Origin: Comamonas sp. lk
GTDB lineage: Bacteria; Pseudomonadota; Gammaproteobacteria; Burkholderiales; Burkholderiaceae_C
Assembly (NCBI GenBank): GCA_945875225.1
Contig: CAMCJY010000095.1
Location: 1-7,219 of the forward strand
Direction: 5' to 3'
DNA length: 7,219 bases
The notes under the pieces were generated by a model. The model did not search any database and was not told the DNA's origin. It was given only the letters and a program-made list of their open reading frames with translations. Numbering within the stretch: the first letter of the stretch is position 1; every line of letters begins with the position of its first letter. Positions 5,473 through 7,219 of the stretch are shown one piece after another. The position numbers and the translations under genes were made by a program.

Positions 5473-7219
5473 TTATGCCAAGAGTTGGGCGTGCATCTCC
5501 TGCACTGAAATCACCCCTAGCTGATCGAGGTATTGCATACCCTGGACCGCCGCCTCCGCCGCGGCAATGGTGGTGAAGGTGGTAACCCGACCCAGCAGGG
5601 CGGAGGTGCGGATGTGGCGCGAATCGGCAATCGCATTGCGCCGCTCCTCTACCGAATTGATGACCAGGGCCACTTCCTCGTTTTTGATCATGTCCACGAT
5701 ATTGGGGCGGCCCTCGGCTACTTTGTTGACGGCGCGGCAATCCAGACCTGCTGCTTTGATAGCCAAGGCCGTGCCTTTGGTCGCCAGCAGCTCAAAGCCC
5801 ATAGCCGCCAGACTGCGAGCCACCTCGACGGCGCGCGGTTTGTCACTTTGCTTGACCGAGATAAACACCCGGCCGCTGCGCGGTAAGCGGGTACCCGCAC
5901 CCAGCTGCGACTTCACAAAGGCCTCACCAAAGGTTTTGCCCACGCCCATGACTTCGCCGGTGGACTTCATCTCCGGGCCCAAGATCGTGTCCACCCCAGG
6001 GAACTTGACGAAGGGGAACACCGCCTCCTTCACACTGAAATAAGGCGGCGAAACTTCTTGGTCCATGCCTTGCGAAGCTAGGCTCTGGCCGACCATGCAG
6101 CGAGCCGCTACCTTGGCCAATTGAAGTCCGGTGGCTTTGCTGACAAAGGGTACGGTGCGCGAGGCTCGCGGGTTCACCTCCAGCACATAAATAAGGTCTT
6201 TGCCATCCACCAACTGGATCGCAAACTGCACGTTCATCAGGCCGACGACCTGCAGGCCCGCCGCCATGGCCGCGGTCTGGCGTTTGATTTCTTCCACAGT
6301 GGCCACGCTCAAGCTGTAAGGCGGCAAGGAGCAGGCGGAGTCACCGCTGTGTACACCAGCTTGTTCAATGTGCTCCATCACTCCACCAATCAGGGTGGCG
6401 CCGGTGGCATCCCGGATGCAATCCACATCGCACTCGATCGCGTCGTTGAGGAAGCGATCGAGCAGTACCGGCGAGTCGTGGCTGACCTTCACGGCCTCGC
6501 GCATATAGCGCTCCAGGTCACGCTGCTCATGGACGATCTCCATAGCCCGCCCGCCCAGCACATAGCTGGGCCGCACCACCAGCGGATAGCCTAAGGCGCT
6601 GGCTTTTTCCAGCGCCTGGGCCTCGGTGCGCGCAGTGGTATTGGGCGGCTGGCGCAGGTCCAGCGCATGCAGTAATTGTTGGAAACGCTCCCGGTCTTCT
6701 GCCGCGTCGATCATGTCTGGGGTCGTGCCGATAATCGGCACGCCATGGGCCTGGAGTCCGAGGGCCAGCTTCAATGGGGTTTGACCACCGTATTGCACGA
6801 TCACACCGAGCGGCTTTTCCTTGTCCACAATTTCCAGTACGTCTTCCAAAGTCAGCGGCTCGAAATAGAGGCGGTCGCTGGTGTCGTAGTCGGTCGATAC
6901 CGTCTCCGGGTTGCAGTTGACCATGATGGTTTCATAGCCATCCTCGCGCAAGGCCAGCGCAGCGTGCACACAGCAGTAGTCAAACTCGATACCTTGGCCG
7001 ATGCGATTAGGGCCGCCACCGAGCACCATAATTTTTTTGCGATCGCTAGGCTGCGATTCACACTCTGCGCCCTGGGCTTCGTAGGTGGAATACATATAGG
7101 CCGTGTTCGTGCTGAACTCGGCCGCGCAGGTATCCACCCGCTTATAGACCGGGCGCACGCCCAACTCGATACGGCGCTCGCGCACTTGCGCATCGCTGGT
7201 ACGCAGTTGGCGTGCCAGG
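5473..7219 (-). CDS. carB: Carbamoyl-phosphate synthase large subunit CarB, C-terminal half (cut by right window edge)
   Basis: CarB, with the glutaminase CarA, makes carbamoyl phosphate from glutamine-derived ammonia, bicarbonate and two ATP, feeding arginine and pyrimidine synthesis. The visible 581 codons are roughly the second half of a protein usually near 1075 residues. Motifs in order: VYKRVDTCAAEF and MYSTYE, the second pre-ATP-grasp domain with KIMVLGGGPNRIGQGIEFDY (near 7035-6976), CNPETVSTDYDTSDRLYFEP, the second ATP-grasp domain with RPSYVLGGRAMEIV (6573-6532), MEHIEQAGVHSGDSACSLP and EVNPRASRTVPFVSKATG, then PGVDTILGPEMKSTGEVMG. From about 5877 to the stop is the MGS-like allosteric domain, which in E. 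coli binds UMP, IMP and ornithine. ATKGTA, VNKVAEGRPN and VIN match the nucleotide-site region, and the end ISVQEMHAQ is conserved. The start, ribosome site and N-terminal half lie beyond the window. No frameshift is seen. Confidence 0.98.
   Translation of the reverse strand, partial: LARQLRTSDAQVRERRIELGVRPVYKRVDTCAAEFSTNTAYMYSTYEAQGAECESQPSDRKKIMVLGGGPNRIGQGIEFDYCCVHAALALREDGYETIMVNCNPETVSTDYDTSDRLYFEPLTLEDVLEIVDKEKPLGVIVQYGGQTPLKLALGLQAHGVPIIGTTPDMIDAAEDRERFQQLLHALDLRQPPNTTARTEAQALEKASALGYPLVVRPSYVLGGRAMEIVHEQRDLERYMREAVKVSHDSPVLLDRFLNDAIECDVDCIRDATGATLIGGVMEHIEQAGVHSGDSACSLPPYSLSVATVEEIKRQTAAMAAGLQVVGLMNVQFAIQLVDGKDLIYVLEVNPRASRTVPFVSKATGLQLAKVAARCMVGQSLASQGMDQEVSPPYFSVKEAVFPFVKFPGVDTILGPEMKSTGEVMGVGKTFGEAFVKSQLGAGTRLPRSGRVFISVKQSDKPRAVEVARSLAAMGFELLATKGTALAIKAAGLDCRAVNKVAEGRPNIVDMIKNEEVALVINSVEERRNAIADSRHIRTSALLGRVTTFTTIAAAEAAVQGMQYLDQLGVISVQEMHAQLLA

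Noticed and set aside
5387..5740. Extension of the greA frame upstream to 5740
   Set aside because: It would overlap the conserved 3' end of carB and run through the hairpin. The standard GreA start MTTIPITKRG is at 5386.
1..7219. Mobile element, defence system, CRISPR, riboswitch or other novel system
   Set aside because: All coding space is taken by seven recognised housekeeping genes. There are no repeats with regular spacing, no transposase or integrase motifs, and no leader large enough for a riboswitch.

Overview
This window is a conserved housekeeping block. It reads like the chromosome of a betaproteobacterium of the order Burkholderiales, most like the Comamonadaceae. The basis is moderately high GC with GC-rich third codon positions, the wording of FtsH, GlmM, FolP and CarB, and a gene order (carB, greA, yhbY, rlmE, ftsH, folP, glmM) shared by beta- and gammaproteobacteria. 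The taxon is an inference from protein wording and gene order recalled from family knowledge, not from a search.

Layout from left to right: glmM (minus, 3' part cut by the left edge), folP (minus), ftsH (minus), rlmE (minus), yhbY (plus, the only plus-strand gene), greA (minus) and carB (minus, 5' part cut by the right edge). On the minus strand, transcription therefore runs carB > greA, then rlmE > ftsH > folP > glmM. yhbY sits between them, divergent from rlmE and convergent with greA. Coding density is very high. The longest gap is 146 bp (rlmE to ftsH). I see no insertion sequence, integrase, CRISPR array, tRNA or rRNA.

The genes cover pyrimidine and arginine precursor synthesis (CarB), transcript-cleavage rescue of RNA polymerase (GreA), 50S ribosome maturation (YhbY, RlmE), membrane protein quality control (FtsH), folate synthesis (FolP) and amino-sugar supply for peptidoglycan and LPS (GlmM). 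The key catalytic or family motifs of the visible parts are intact, and no gene is broken.

I found no undescribed system. The points worth a second look are regulatory: (1) an 18-bp divergent spacer between rlmE and yhbY whose two-way -10 element predicts leaderless mRNAs on both strands; (2) a heat-shock (sigma-32-like) promoter match overlapping a sigma-70 match upstream of ftsH; (3) a perfect 18-bp hairpin with a 4-nt loop between carB and greA; (4) smaller structures before folP and glmM; and (5) the apparent loss of the small membrane-protein gene (DUF4149) that I recall usually lying between greA and yhbY in related genomes.
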